Part shown: in pieces, positions 8,754 through 16,596 of the stretch
How the letters are laid out: every line of letters starts with the position of its first letter
Position numbering within the stretch: position 1 is the first letter of the stretch
Assembly: GCA_963704535.1 (NCBI GenBank)
Contig: OY969916.1
Location: 6,448,001 to 6,512,000 of the forward strand
Reading direction: 5' to 3'
DNA: 64,000 nucleotides
Source of the DNA: G963704535 sp963704535
GTDB lineage: Bacteria > Chloroflexota > Chloroflexia > Chloroflexales > Roseiflexaceae
Translations under genes and position numbers: made by a program
Notes under the pieces: generated by a model
The model's database searches: none
Told to the model about the DNA's origin: nothing
What the model saw: only the letters and a program-made list of their open reading frames with translations

Positions 8754-11429
8754 ATGTCAGACTTAAATCTCGTTGGGCGAACCGTCGGGCGGTTTGAGAT
8801 CATCGAGGAGCTGGGGCGTGGTGGTATGGCCGTGGTCTACCGGGCCCGCCAGGCTGATCTGGCGCGGATGGTCGCGCTGAAGGTGTTGCCGCCTGAGCTC
8901 TCGCTCGATAAAAGCTACATCGCTCGCTTCTTGCAAGAGGCTCGTAGCGCCGCCGCACTGGAACACCCGCATATTGTCCCGATCTTTGAGGTCGGCTCGG
9001 CTGAAGGCGTCCAGTACATCGCCATGAAGTACATCTCCGGCCATACGCTCAAGGAGGTCGTCCAGCAGCAGGGCGCACTCGACATCCAGCGGGCCGTGAC
9101 GATGCTCGAACAGGTGTCCGACGCCCTCGACTACGCCCACAGCCACGGCGTGATCCACCGCGACATCAAGCCGTCGAATATGATGCTTGAGAAGAACGGC
9201 TGGGTCTACCTGACCGACTTTGGGCTGGCGCGCGGCGGGTCGAGCGGGCCTGGCCTGACGATGGCCGGCACGGTGATGGGGACGCCCGAGTACATGTCGC
9301 CGGAGCAGGCTCAGGGCCTGGCGACGATCGGGCCGCCGACCGATATCTACGCGCTGGGAGTCGTGCTGTACGAGCTGCTGACCGGCCAGATGCCCTTCCA
9401 GGCCGACACGCCGATGGGCATGCTGGTGGCCCGGCTCCAGTTTGCACCGCGCCCGCCCCGTGATTATCGTGGCGACCTTCCGCTCCCGGTCGAGGATGTA
9501 ATTATGCGGGCGCTGGCCCGCAAGCCGGAGGCGCGCTACCCCTCCGCCAAAGAGATGATCCTGGCGCTGAAGAACGCGGCGGGCCTGAGCACACGCACGC
9601 TTGCGCCACAGCGACCGTTCAGCCCGCCCCAGGGGACGCCGGTCGGGGCGACGCCCCAACCCCCCAGCCCATCCTATGGCGAGCCGACGCAGTTCGCTAG
9701 CCCGGCCCATGGCGTCCCGCAGCAGGGTATGCCGCCCCGTGGCGCCCCGCAGCAGGGTACGCCGCCCTACGTGATCCCGGCCAATGTTGGCCCTACGGTC
9801 ACTGCGCCGCGCGCCGCCACGCCTCCGTCGATGCCTGCTCCGGCGCTTGGCGAAGCGAGCCCGCTGGTCGGCACCGCTGCGCCTGCCGCGCAGCCCCGGT
9901 CTCGGCGCGGCGTCTGGATCGCCGTTGGCGGGCTGGCGCTGGTGCTGGTGCTGGCGCTGCTGCTGAATACCTTTGTCCTCTCGCGGCCGCGGGTTGACCC
10001 ACGGGTGACCCAAGGCCTCACCGAAGGCGCGACGGCGTTTGGGGAGCGCGGCGGCTTCGACAAGGCGATCGCCGGCTATCAAAAGGTGCTCGCAGCCGAC
10101 CCGAAGCACGTCGAGGCGCACAGCCAACTCGCGCTGATCTACAACCTGCGCGACCGCTACCAGGACGCCGAGGCGTCCGCCCGCGACGCGATCGAGGCCG
10201 ATCCCCAGACTGCCTTTGCCCACGCCATCCTGGCTGAGACGCTGATCAACCAGGGCGAGTATGAAGAAGCACTCCAGGCTGCCGAAAAGGCGGTCGAGCT
10301 TGACGCCAATCTTTCGGCCGCCTACACCGCCCGCGCCAATGTCAAGGCCGTGCGCGCCATCCAGGCCTCCGACCTGGATCTGCTGGAGCAGGCCGCCGCC
10401 GACGCCGAAAAGGCGATCGAACTGGCCCCCAAGACCGACAACCTGGCGCAAGCGCTGGCGCATAATGCCAGGGGCTATGTCGCCTGGCAGGAGTTCGCGT
10501 TCAGCGACTCGACTGACCAGTCCAGGGCCGAGCAGGGCGGGTATGAGTTCACCCAAGCGATCGCCCTCCAGCCCCAGATTGCGACGTTCCACTCCAATAT
10601 GGGCTATTTCTACAACGCCCAGGGCGAGCATGCCCAATCCGAGGGCGACGAGGATCAGGCCCAAGAGAAGTTTGATCTAGCGGTGCAGCAGTTCGAGGAG
10701 GCGCTCGATGCCGATCCGGAGTACGCGCACGCCCACGCCGGCCTGGGCTGGAATCTATACTACCTGGAAGATTATGATGGCGCACTGAACGAGTTCGACA
10801 AGGCGATCGAGATTAACTCGCAGGACGTCGACGCTCACACCGGCAAGAGCCGGGCCTACCAGGCGCAGGACGAGCCTGATTTCGACCTGGCGATCGAGGA
10901 GCTGAATGCGGCGGCCCAGGCGTCCCCAAAAGACCCGAATGTGTTCGCCAACCTTGGGTGGCTGTATCGGGACCGGGCCATGAGCTTTGAGTATGAGAGC
11001 CCTGAGCAGCAGGAGAGCTACCAGGAAGCCGAGACCCAGTTTCGCAAGGCGCTGGAGCTGAACGAAAGCTACGTCAACGCGCTGACCGGGCTTGGCTGGG
11101 TGCTTCAGGATCAGGCTGATGTGATGGATCAGGACGCGATTTACGAGGAAGCAGTCAAGACCCTGGAGGAGTCGCTGGCCATTAAAGAGGAGCAGCCCGG
11201 TGCCTATAACGCGCTTGGCTGGAGCTACTATGGCTTGACGCAATATGACCAGGCCGAGGAGTCGTTCCGCCGCGCCACCGAGCTGCTGGACGGCTATGCC
11301 AATGCCTACTACGGGCTTGGGCTGGCGCTGGAGGCGCAGGGCAAGACTGACGAGGCCCGCCAAGCCTACCAGTCCGGCGCCGATAATGGCAGTTCCGATG
11401 CTCAGGAAGCGCTCGAGCGTTTGGAGTAG
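8754..11429 (+). CDS. Membrane-anchored Ser/Thr protein kinase with C-terminal TPR domain
   Basis: PknB-like Hanks kinase, 891 residues. The kinase domain (about 14-275) has GRGGMAVVY, VALKV lysine, HRDIKPSNMM, DFGLAR and GTPEYMSPEQ, so it should be active. A Pro/Gln-rich linker (about 285-385) contains short imperfect repeats of the GVPQQGMPP type. A single transmembrane helix (about 387-410) precedes roughly ten TPR-type helix pairs to the C-terminus, predicted outside the cell. It probably phosphorylates cytoplasmic proteins in response to partners bound by the TPRs. A GTG at 8745 is an alternative start, three codons upstream. It ends at a hairpin at 11454 and has no cognate phosphatase nearby. 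Confidence 0.92.
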   Translation: MSDLNLVGRTVGRFEIIEELGRGGMAVVYRARQADLARMVALKVLPPELSLDKSYIARFLQEARSAAALEHPHIVPIFEVGSAEGVQYIAMKYISGHTLKEVVQQQGALDIQRAVTMLEQVSDALDYAHSHGVIHRDIKPSNMMLEKNGWVYLTDFGLARGGSSGPGLTMAGTVMGTPEYMSPEQAQGLATIGPPTDIYALGVVLYELLTGQMPFQADTPMGMLVARLQFAPRPPRDYRGDLPLPVEDVIMRALARKPEARYPSAKEMILALKNAAGLSTRTLAPQRPFSPPQGTPVGATPQPPSPSYGEPTQFASPAHGVPQQGMPPRGAPQQGTPPYVIPANVGPTVTAPRAATPPSMPAPALGEASPLVGTAAPAAQPRSRRGVWIAVGGLALVLVLALLLNTFVLSRPRVDPRVTQGLTEGATAFGERGGFDKAIAGYQKVLAADPKHVEAHSQLALIYNLRDRYQDAEASARDAIEADPQTAFAHAILAETLINQGEYEEALQAAEKAVELDANLSAAYTARANVKAVRAIQASDLDLLEQAAADAEKAIELAPKTDNLAQALAHNARGYVAWQEFAFSDSTDQSRAEQGGYEFTQAIALQPQIATFHSNMGYFYNAQGEHAQSEGDEDQAQEKFDLAVQQFEEALDADPEYAHAHAGLGWNLYYLEDYDGALNEFDKAIEINSQDVDAHTGKSRAYQAQDEPDFDLAIEELNAAAQASPKDPNVFANLGWLYRDRAMSFEYESPEQQESYQEAETQFRKALELNESYVNALTGLGWVLQDQADVMDQDAIYEEAVKTLEESLAIKEEQPGAYNALGWSYYGLTQYDQAEESFRRATELLDGYANAYYGLGLALEAQGKTDEARQAYQSGADNGSSDAQEALERLE

Positions 11430-11453
11430 CGGCAAGCCGGCAGGAAGATAATG

Positions 11454-11502
11454 AAGAAACCGGGCTTCTGACGTAACGCATCCGCCAGAAACCCGGTTTC
11501 TT
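11454..11502 (+). terminator. Hairpin terminator after the Ser/Thr kinase
   Basis: Arms AAGAAACCGGGCTTCTG (11454-11470) and CAGAAACCCGGTTTCTT (11486-11502) pair with one mismatch, 25 bases past the stop. The right arm ends in a short T-rich run (TTTCTTATT). Confidence 0.65.
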
Positions 11503-11525
11503 ATTCAAGTCTATCTGAGTCCCCA

Positions 11526-11588
11526 TGGTGGGAAGGGGATTCTTGAGGGGGACGCCCCTCAAACTCCCCCTTCACAACAGCCTCTTAG
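11526..11588. repeat. Family A element, partial (inverted)
   Basis: GATTCTTGAGGGGGACGCCCCTCAA core followed by ACTCCCCCTT, the reverse orientation of the family A centre. The kinase-side half with its inverted repeat is missing. It lies in the leader of the esterase gene. Confidence 0.55.
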
Positions 11589-11620
11589 CTGTAGCAAGCC
11601 TTACAAGAAAGCAGTTCGCC

Positions 11621-12568
11621 GTGTCTCGTCCCACCTCTCGCCCTTCGCTCGCGCCCCCGGTCTACGATCGCCGGACGCTTCATGTGACCTTTCTGAGCCC
11701 TGCGCTCGGCATCCACAAGAGCTTCTACATCTACATTCCGCCGGATCTGCTCGCAGGGCAGCGGGCTCCGTCATTGTACTTGCTGCGCGGCCACGAGCGG
11801 GAGTGGGTTAATCCGCGCGAGGATGCCACACGCGGGGGCAAAAATATCGTCGATGTCTACGAGCGGCTGCACGCAGCTGGTGAGATCGGCCCGCTGATCT
11901 TGGTGTTTCCAGGGATGACCAGCGACGATAACCACGTTCCTGGGCTGCTGGTCAATATGCGTGCGCCACAGTTGGCCGGCGCTGTGTCAGGCCTCGGCAC
12001 CGGGCGGTTCGAGGACTATTTCTTTCACGATCTGATCGGCTATATCGACGCAAGCTTCCCAACCATCGCCGATGGACGGGGCCGCGGGATCGCGGGGTTC
12101 TCGCTCGGCGGAGCCATGGCCATCAAGGCTGCGGCCCAGCGCCCGGACCTGTTCGCGACCGCCGGCGCCTACGATGGGACGTTTCTCTACGCCGGGGACC
12201 GTGGGCGGCGCGTGCGCACTAATGACGCCGTTATCCGCAATCCGATGTTCGACCCGGCCTTCAACGTGCCGCGCGACATGCGTTTCATCGCCGCAAACAA
12301 CGCAGCCAACCTGATCATGTGCGGCGACGCGAGCGCGCTGAACTGCACGACCTGGATGCTCGGCTATGGTCCCAAGCACCGCGAGCCCTGGCATGCCAAC
12401 TTCTACCGCGGCGAGCACCTGGTGAGCTGTCTCCGCGCCCGTGGTCTTGATAGTGCTGTGCCCTTTGAAGCGTTCCCCGATGGCGACCATACCTGGCGCA
12501 CCGCCGATGCGTTCATGGCGCTTACCCTACCACTCCACGATCGCGTGCTGCGGCTGGCTGGTAGTTAA
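11621..12568 (+). CDS. Esterase-like alpha/beta hydrolase (putative esterase family, PF00756-like)
   Basis: Cytoplasmic alpha/beta hydrolase of the esterase D/antigen 85 type, 315 residues. The nucleophile elbow is GFSLGG (Ser near residue 160) and the catalytic His is probably in DGDHTW (about 288-292). The opening FLSPALGIHKSFYIYIPPDLL matches the family N-terminus. The frame is open from 11525, but those codons cross a family A repeat fragment. I therefore start at GTG 11621 (VSRPTSRPS); the ribosome binding site is weak. No signal peptide. The substrate is unknown (carboxylester is usual for the family). It is followed by a GC-rich hairpin at 12580. Confidence 0.8.
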   Translation: MSRPTSRPSLAPPVYDRRTLHVTFLSPALGIHKSFYIYIPPDLLAGQRAPSLYLLRGHEREWVNPREDATRGGKNIVDVYERLHAAGEIGPLILVFPGMTSDDNHVPGLLVNMRAPQLAGAVSGLGTGRFEDYFFHDLIGYIDASFPTIADGRGRGIAGFSLGGAMAIKAAAQRPDLFATAGAYDGTFLYAGDRGRRVRTNDAVIRNPMFDPAFNVPRDMRFIAANNAANLIMCGDASALNCTTWMLGYGPKHREPWHANFYRGEHLVSCLRARGLDSAVPFEAFPDGDHTWRTADAFMALTLPLHDRVLRLAGS

Positions 12569-12918
12569 AGTCTGAGAAATGTCTGAGGGGGCCTGGTTGC
12601 CCAGACCCCCTCAGACAAGAGAAGAGAGGAGAAGGAGATAACTGGATTATAACATAGCTTTTAAGTTTTGCAAGCGGTATTTCTGACCCGTGGCACGGAA
12701 TCTGCTAACAAACCAATTCTACTTTTGCAAGTCAAAAAGCGTGAAATAGCCCGTCCCTATGCCAAATGTATAGCATGAATCGTTTACGCCGCGTATTTCT
12801 ATGGAATCTTAACTTTTGCTCTGTACCCTTAGAGACTGTCTGAAAAGGTTGATTTGTTGCTGGTAGTCGGTGGTGGAAAGAGGGTTCTTGAGGGGGCGCC
12901 CCGCTCAAACTCCCCCTT
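12569..12918. other. Intergenic region between convergent esterase and methyltransferase genes
   Basis: About 350 bases with no supported gene. It holds the hairpin at 12580-12617, an AT-rich middle (12640-12830) in which I see nothing specific, and a diverged family A element at 12831-12930. Confidence 0.5.
12580..12617 (+). terminator. GC-rich hairpin after the esterase gene
   Basis: TGTCTGAGGGGG (12580-12591) pairs exactly with CCCCCTCAGACA (12606-12617). It lies 12 bases after the esterase stop. No T-run follows. It may be a decayed repeat core that serves as a terminator. Confidence 0.5.
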
Positions 12919-12930
12919 TTAGACAACCCC
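12831..12930. repeat. Family A palindromic element (diverged copy)
   Basis: Begins AGAGACTGTCTGAAAAGG, like the intact copies at 13500 and 51259. It contains the inverted core TTCTTGAGGGGGCGCCCC and ends in a degenerate right repeat inside the 3' end of the methyltransferase gene. Confidence 0.6.
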
Positions 12931-13482
12931 TTGAAAAAGGCGAGTCGCCGCCCCTGCATACATGACGATGCCGGAGGAGGGCGAACGGCGCCTGCCGAGC
13001 AACTGTGGGGCCGACAGGCCGGCGGCGAGGGCGATCTGCTGAAGCCGCTCGAACGGCACCGGGAACGGCACCCACTGGATCGCCTCGTGGAGATCGTACT
13101 CGACCAGCAGCAGGCGCCCGCCTGGCCGCAGATAGGAGCTGATTCGGCCCAGCACCGCCACCTGGTCCCGGACGAAGTGCAGCGCGTTTGCCATCAGCAC
13201 GCCGTCGAGCGCGGGCAGCGCGAGTGGTTGGGTGAAATCGGCTTGGAGCGGGAGGATCGCCGCGCCGGGGTTCGCCTGCGCGATGAGTTCGCCCTGGTGC
13301 TTGATTGCCCTGGCATCGCGATCCACGGCGAAGATCGTACCTTGTGGCCCCAAGATCTCGCGTAATGCCCAGGTGAAGTTTCCAGTCCCGGCCCCTAAGT
13401 CGGCCCATACTCCGCCCTGTGCCGCCACGCCATCCTGTATCAGCGCAACCATCTCCGCGCGTTCCACACGTTCCTCCATCAA
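12919..13482 (-). CDS. SAM-dependent class I methyltransferase
   Basis: A 187-residue Rossmann methyltransferase. Motif I is VWADLGAGTGNF (about residues 25-36), the acidic ribose-binding residue is in FAVDRDARAI, and LDGVLMANALHFV is motif IV-like. The substrate cannot be told. The last residues (TRLFQGVV) are encoded at the edge of a family A element, so the original C-terminus may have been altered. It stands alone between convergent and divergent neighbours. A tandem ATGATG-type start (MMEERVERAEM) is at 13482. Confidence 0.82.
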   Translation of the reverse strand: MMEERVERAEMVALIQDGVAAQGGVWADLGAGTGNFTWALREILGPQGTIFAVDRDARAIKHQGELIAQANPGAAILPLQADFTQPLALPALDGVLMANALHFVRDQVAVLGRISSYLRPGGRLLLVEYDLHEAIQWVPFPVPFERLQQIALAAGLSAPQLLGRRRSPSSGIVMYAGAATRLFQGVV

Positions 13483-13499
13483 CTTCCTGCTATCCGCTT

Positions 13500-13599
13500 A
13501 GAGACTGTTTGAAAAGGGGGAGTTTGAGGGGCCGCCCCTCAAGAATCCTCCTTCCACCACGGATCGTAGGCGAGACAATGCCCTTTTCAAACAGTTTCT
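13500..13599. repeat. Family A palindromic element (intact reference copy)
   Basis: Terminal inverted repeats AGAGACTGTTTGAAAAGGG and CCCTTTTCAAACAGTTTCT match at 18 of 19 positions. The core is GAGGGGCCGCCCCTC. TA dinucleotides flank both ends (13499-13500 and 13600-13601), consistent with a TA target duplication. Confidence 0.8.
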
Positions 13600-13618
13600 T
13601 ATACCTACTTGCTTTCCA

Positions 13619-13747
13619 CTGGAGAAGATTGAAGTGTGAGAAGTAAGATCATGGAGGGCGGCCCCTCCACAGCTCTCCGCCGCACGCTGCCTGCGCTGGA
13701 GAAGATTGAAGTGTGAGAAGTAAGATCGTGGAGGGCGGCCCCTCCAC
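13619..13747. repeat. Two tandem 52-bp direct repeats, period 76
   Basis: Each unit begins CTGGAGAAGATTGAAGTGTG and ends GGAGGGCGGCCCCTCCAC. The copies differ at one base (ATCATGG versus ATCGTGG). The 3' part is a small palindrome GGAGGGCGGCCCCTCC similar in style to the family cores. Confidence 0.7.
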
Positions 13748-13882
13748 ACCTCCCTGCTACACGCTGCCCCGCAGTTTCACCGCAGTTGCGCCGCAATCGC
13801 ACCACAGTGCCCTCCTGGTAAGCTGGCTCTAACGAACGATTACGACTTAGTCGAGCAGCGAGCAAGCTATAAGGAGGCAGCG

Positions 13883-14680
13883 ATGGTTCAGCAATCTAAC
13901 CGAACGGTCCGGTCGGTCTCACGAAGCAATGAGACGAGCCGGATGTCGCACGACCGGCAGCCCGCCGCCCTCGCCCCCCGTATCGAAGTCGAGGACTTGC
14001 TTGTTCCGGCCCAGATGAGCCTCGACGCACTGGCGCGGCGGTGCGCCACGGAGAGCGAGCGCTTCTACCGCGGCCAAACTCACGACACCGGCTTTGCCTA
14101 CGAGCTGTTCAGGCGCGCGCTGGTCGAGCGCGATGATCTGGCGTGGGGGCATCTCTACCGGCAGTATACCATGCTGGTAGAGCGCTGGGTCCGGCGCTGC
14201 GGCGCCTTCACCAGCAGCGGCGAGAGCGGCGAGTTCTTTGTCGGCGCGGTGTTTACCCGCTTCTGGCGCGCCGTTACTCCTGAACGCTTCGAGTCGTTTC
14301 CGACGCTGGCCTCGCTGCTGCACTACTTGCAGCTCTGTGCCGGCTGTGTCGTCATCGACAGCGTCCGGGCTCAGTCGTGGTCCGAGATTCTGCCGGAAGA
14401 GGCGCTGGCCGGCCATCACGGACCTCAGGAGTTGCCCGATGAACAGGCGCTGGAGCGCGTCAACCGCGAGGAGTTCTGGAGCCACATCGACCGCTTGATG
14501 AACAACGAGGCGGAGCGCGTGGTCATTTACAATTCGTTCGTGTTGGGCATGACGCCCGCCGATATCCAGGCTCGGCGGCCGGAGTTGTTCCCGAGCGTCA
14601 ACGATGTCTACAATGTGAAGCGTAATGTGCTGGGGCGCCTGGGCCGCAACTCCGAGTTGCGACGGCTGTTTGGTTGCTAA
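13883..14680 (+). CDS. RNA polymerase sigma-70-like (ECF-type) factor
   Basis: A 265-residue protein with the helical layout of an ECF sigma. Region 2 is near 85-165 (DLAWGHLYRQYTMLVERWVRR, FTRFWRAV, LHYLQLCAGCVVIDSVRAQ). A region-4-like segment follows (NNEAERVVIYNSFVLGMTPADIQARRPELF, then VYNVKRNVLGRL). Region 4 is weak, so promoter recognition is uncertain. A long polar N-terminus (about 60 residues) is unusual. The start is supported by AAGGAGG six bases before the ATG. There is no anti-sigma gene beside it. The stop is followed directly by a truncated family B element. Alternative: a DNA-binding protein derived from a sigma factor. Confidence 0.7.
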   Translation: MVQQSNRTVRSVSRSNETSRMSHDRQPAALAPRIEVEDLLVPAQMSLDALARRCATESERFYRGQTHDTGFAYELFRRALVERDDLAWGHLYRQYTMLVERWVRRCGAFTSSGESGEFFVGAVFTRFWRAVTPERFESFPTLASLLHYLQLCAGCVVIDSVRAQSWSEILPEEALAGHHGPQELPDEQALERVNREEFWSHIDRLMNNEAERVVIYNSFVLGMTPADIQARRPELFPSVNDVYNVKRNVLGRLGRNSELRRLFGC

Positions 14681-14770
14681 TCTGAGAAAAAGGGGGTTTG
14701 AGGGGGCAGCCCCCTCAGTCTCCTCCCTCCCAGATTGTAAAGGAGAAAGGCGCCATCCGAAACCTTGTCT
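14681..14770. repeat. Family B palindromic element (left end missing)
   Basis: From TCTGAGAAAAAGGGGG through the core TTTGAGGGGGCAGCCCCCTCA to GTAAAGGAGAAAGGCGCC and the right terminal repeat AACCTTGTCT. Same family as 16484, 22391, 42491 and 46050. It follows immediately after the sigma-like gene. Confidence 0.7.
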
Positions 14771-14828
14771 AACGTGTGTTATGCTATATCCCAGTTATGC
14801 CGGGAGTTAGTGAAAAGGGATATAGCCC

Positions 14829-15851
14829 ATGCAACCCAAACAAGCGACGGCCGTCGCCCCTGCCAACATCGCCTTCATTAAGTATTGGGGCTTGCAGGAT
14901 GTCGAACGCACGCTGCCCTACAACCCTTCGATCTCGATGAACCTTGACTCGTGTCTGACGACGACGACGGTCACATTCGACCCGGCGCTTGCCCAGGACG
15001 AGGTCACGCTCACGCTGTACGGCGCGGAGCCGCAGCCTGCGCGTGGCCGCCCGCTGGAGCGCGTGGTCACGCACCTCGACCGGCTGCGCGCCCTGGCCGG
15101 GGTCGCGTGGCGCGCGCGGGTCGAGTCGGCCAATAACTTCCCCTCTGATGCCGGTATCGCCTCCTCGGCCGCGGCCTTCGCCGCGCTGACGGTGGCCGGG
15201 GCGGCGGCGCTGGATCTCCAGCTCGACGATCGCCAGCTCTCGGTGCTGACGCGCCGCAGCGGCTCCGGCTCGGCTTGCCGCTCGGTTCTCGCCGGCTACG
15301 TCGAGTGGCGTGTGCCGGACGGCGGCTTCGACCCGCTCACCTGGGACCAGGAGTCGTATGCGGTGGGTCTGGCGCCGCCGGAGCACTGGGCGCTGGCCGA
15401 TGTCGTCGCGGTCGTGGACGCCGGGGCCAAGAAGGTCGGCAGCGCCGAGAACCACCGCCTGGCGACGACTAGCGCCTATTTTGCGCCGCGTCTGGAGGAG
15501 CTGCCGGCGCGCATGGAGGCCACGCGCAAGGCGATCGCCCAACGCGATCTTGAGTTGCTCGGCGAGACCATGGAGGCCGACGCTGTGTCGATGCACACGG
15601 TCTGTATGACCTCGCGCCCACCCTCTTTCTATTGGAACGGCGGGACGATGACTATCATTCACGCGGTGCGCGGCTGGCGCGCCGAGGGGCTCCAGTCCTA
15701 CTTTACGATCGACGCCGGGCCGAACGTTCATGTGATCTGTGCTGCCTCGGATCGGGACGAGGTCGAGCGGCGGCTGCGCGAGGTGCCGGGCGTGCTCTTC
15801 ACGATCGGCAATAACGTTGGGGCAGGCGCACGCGTCATCGCCGTCGCATAG
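14829..15851 (+). CDS. mvaD: Diphosphomevalonate/phosphomevalonate decarboxylase (GHMP superfamily)
   Basis: A 340-residue GHMP-fold enzyme of the ATP-dependent decarboxylase branch of the mevalonate pathway. It has AVAPANIAFIKYWG at the N-terminus, the phosphate loop FPSDAGIASSAAAFAAL (about 103-119), GSACRSVLAGYVEW and the C-terminal FTIDAGPNVHVI with the catalytic Asp. In a Roseiflexus relative the enzyme annotated this way was shown to act on phosphomevalonate, leading to isopentenyl phosphate. That specificity is equally possible here, and KYWGLQD in place of the usual KYWGKRD should be compared. No other isoprenoid gene is adjacent. The TAG stop is formed by the flanking TA and first base of a palindromic element. 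Confidence 0.88.
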   Translation: MQPKQATAVAPANIAFIKYWGLQDVERTLPYNPSISMNLDSCLTTTTVTFDPALAQDEVTLTLYGAEPQPARGRPLERVVTHLDRLRALAGVAWRARVESANNFPSDAGIASSAAAFAALTVAGAAALDLQLDDRQLSVLTRRSGSGSACRSVLAGYVEWRVPDGGFDPLTWDQESYAVGLAPPEHWALADVVAVVDAGAKKVGSAENHRLATTSAYFAPRLEELPARMEATRKAIAQRDLELLGETMEADAVSMHTVCMTSRPPSFYWNGGTMTIIHAVRGWRAEGLQSYFTIDAGPNVHVICAASDRDEVERRLREVPGVLFTIGNNVGAGARVIAVA

Positions 15852-15920
15852 AAGGCTCTCCGAATAATCGCATCCTGAGTAGGCGCAGCCATATCGAAGG
15901 GCGATTATTCGGAGAGGCTC
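15851..15920. repeat. Family F palindromic element between convergent mvaD and DUF952 genes
   Basis: GAAGGCTCTCCGAATAATCGC at the left pairs with GCGATTATTCGGAGAGGCTC at the right, apart from small differences at the tips. TA flanks both sides (15849-15850, 15921-15922). It probably also works as a two-way terminator. Its ends resemble those of the element at 24585. Confidence 0.75.
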
Positions 15921-15924
15921 TACC

Positions 15925-16266
15925 TCACCAGCTGAGAAATGTCCCGTCCTCGGCTCTCCGCACCGCGCGTATCTCGACGAGCGCCTCAACGTCGATCGGG
16001 CCGTAGATGTGTGGGAACAGCGGCGCCAGGCCATCGCTCGACTGCTCCCACACAAGCGGCGACGTTAGACGATCGACGGCGATCACCAGCAATACAAAAC
16101 CGCCTTCGGCGCCGCGATAGAAGGTGTTGGCGACATTGAGCATCAGTTCGTCGCCGGCCGTGCAGTGGATGAAGCCATCGGCCTGATATTCGGCCGGCAG
16201 GTAGGGCGTGCCACTCGGCCAGCTCTCCCAGCGTGCTGCCGGTGCAAGATGATAGATATGGCTCAT
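15925..16266 (-). CDS. DUF952 family protein
   Basis: A 113-residue protein of the DUF952 type. It has IYHLAPAARWES near the N-terminus, DGFIHCTAGDELMLNVANTFY and PLFPHIYGPIDVEALVEI, the family pattern. Members resemble small ADP-ribosyl-transferase-like folds, but the function is unproven. The frame stays open upstream to 16464, through repeats. I choose ATG 16266 because AGGAG precedes it and the family starts here. It is convergent with mvaD and separated from it only by the palindromic element. Confidence 0.82.
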   Translation of the reverse strand: MSHIYHLAPAARWESWPSGTPYLPAEYQADGFIHCTAGDELMLNVANTFYRGAEGGFVLLVIAVDRLTSPLVWEQSSDGLAPLFPHIYGPIDVEALVEIRAVRRAEDGTFLSW

Positions 16267-16595
16267 GAACTGGCTCCTGTTAGAAATGTGCGGTTTTTTA
16301 ACCGTCCCGGTCGTAGTATGACAACGAGGGTTCAACGGATTTAACTGATTGAGAAACGATAGAACAGAAGGCCGATCTTCGCGATATCCGTTTGCCATCC
16401 GTTTTATCCGTTGACAGTCTCGTTGTAGTGGTAGTATGAAACGTGAAACGTAAGTCCGATTCACGTTTCACATTTTACGTTTTAGACAAGGTTTCGGGTG
16501 ACGCCATTCTCCTTTACAATGTGGGTGGGGAGACTGAGGGGGCTGCCCCAAACCCCCTTTTTTCCCAGAATTGTAAAGCGCCTAAGAACCTTGTC
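16267..16595. other. Repeat-rich spacer upstream of the DUF952 gene
   Basis: About 330 bases without a supported gene. It contains imperfect inverted ATCCGTT/AACGGAT words (16328-16425), the GTGAAAC/TTCACGT heptamer hairpin (16435-16483) and a full family B element (16484-16596). Confidence 0.6.
16435..16483. repeat. Heptamer hairpin (ATGAAAC, GTGAAAC / TTCACGT words)
   Basis: Left arm ATGAAAC GTGAAAC GTAAG, right arm TTCACGT TTCACAT TTTACGT TTTA, seven-base period in both. It directly abuts family B copy 16484. Confidence 0.7.
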
Positions 16596-16596
16596 T
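16484..16596. repeat. Family B palindromic element (full copy)
   Basis: Ends AGACAAGGTT and AACCTTGTCT, internal CTCCTTTACAAT and ATTGTAAAG inverse words, core CTGAGGGGGCTGCCCC. TA flanks each side. On the minus strand the stop codon of the glycosyltransferase gene is the flanking TA plus the element's first A. Confidence 0.8.

Larger units (their letters stand above)
13483..13882. other. Repeat-filled intergenic region upstream of the sigma-like gene
   Basis: About 400 bases without a gene. It contains the family A element (13500-13599), two 52-bp direct repeats (13619-13670 and 13695-13747), then an unremarkable leader ending in the strong ribosome binding site of the sigma-like gene. Confidence 0.6.

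Noticed and set aside
8763..10664. Long minus-strand frame (633 aa) opposite the Ser/Thr kinase gene
   Set aside because: It mirrors the kinase gene frame, is full of low-complexity Arg/Gln/Gly, has no start signal and no recognisable motif. It is a shadow of GC-rich coding DNA.
14784..16055. 423-aa minus-strand frame across mvaD
   Set aside because: Opposite to a clear GHMP enzyme, rich in Arg/His, and covers two real genes and an intergenic element.
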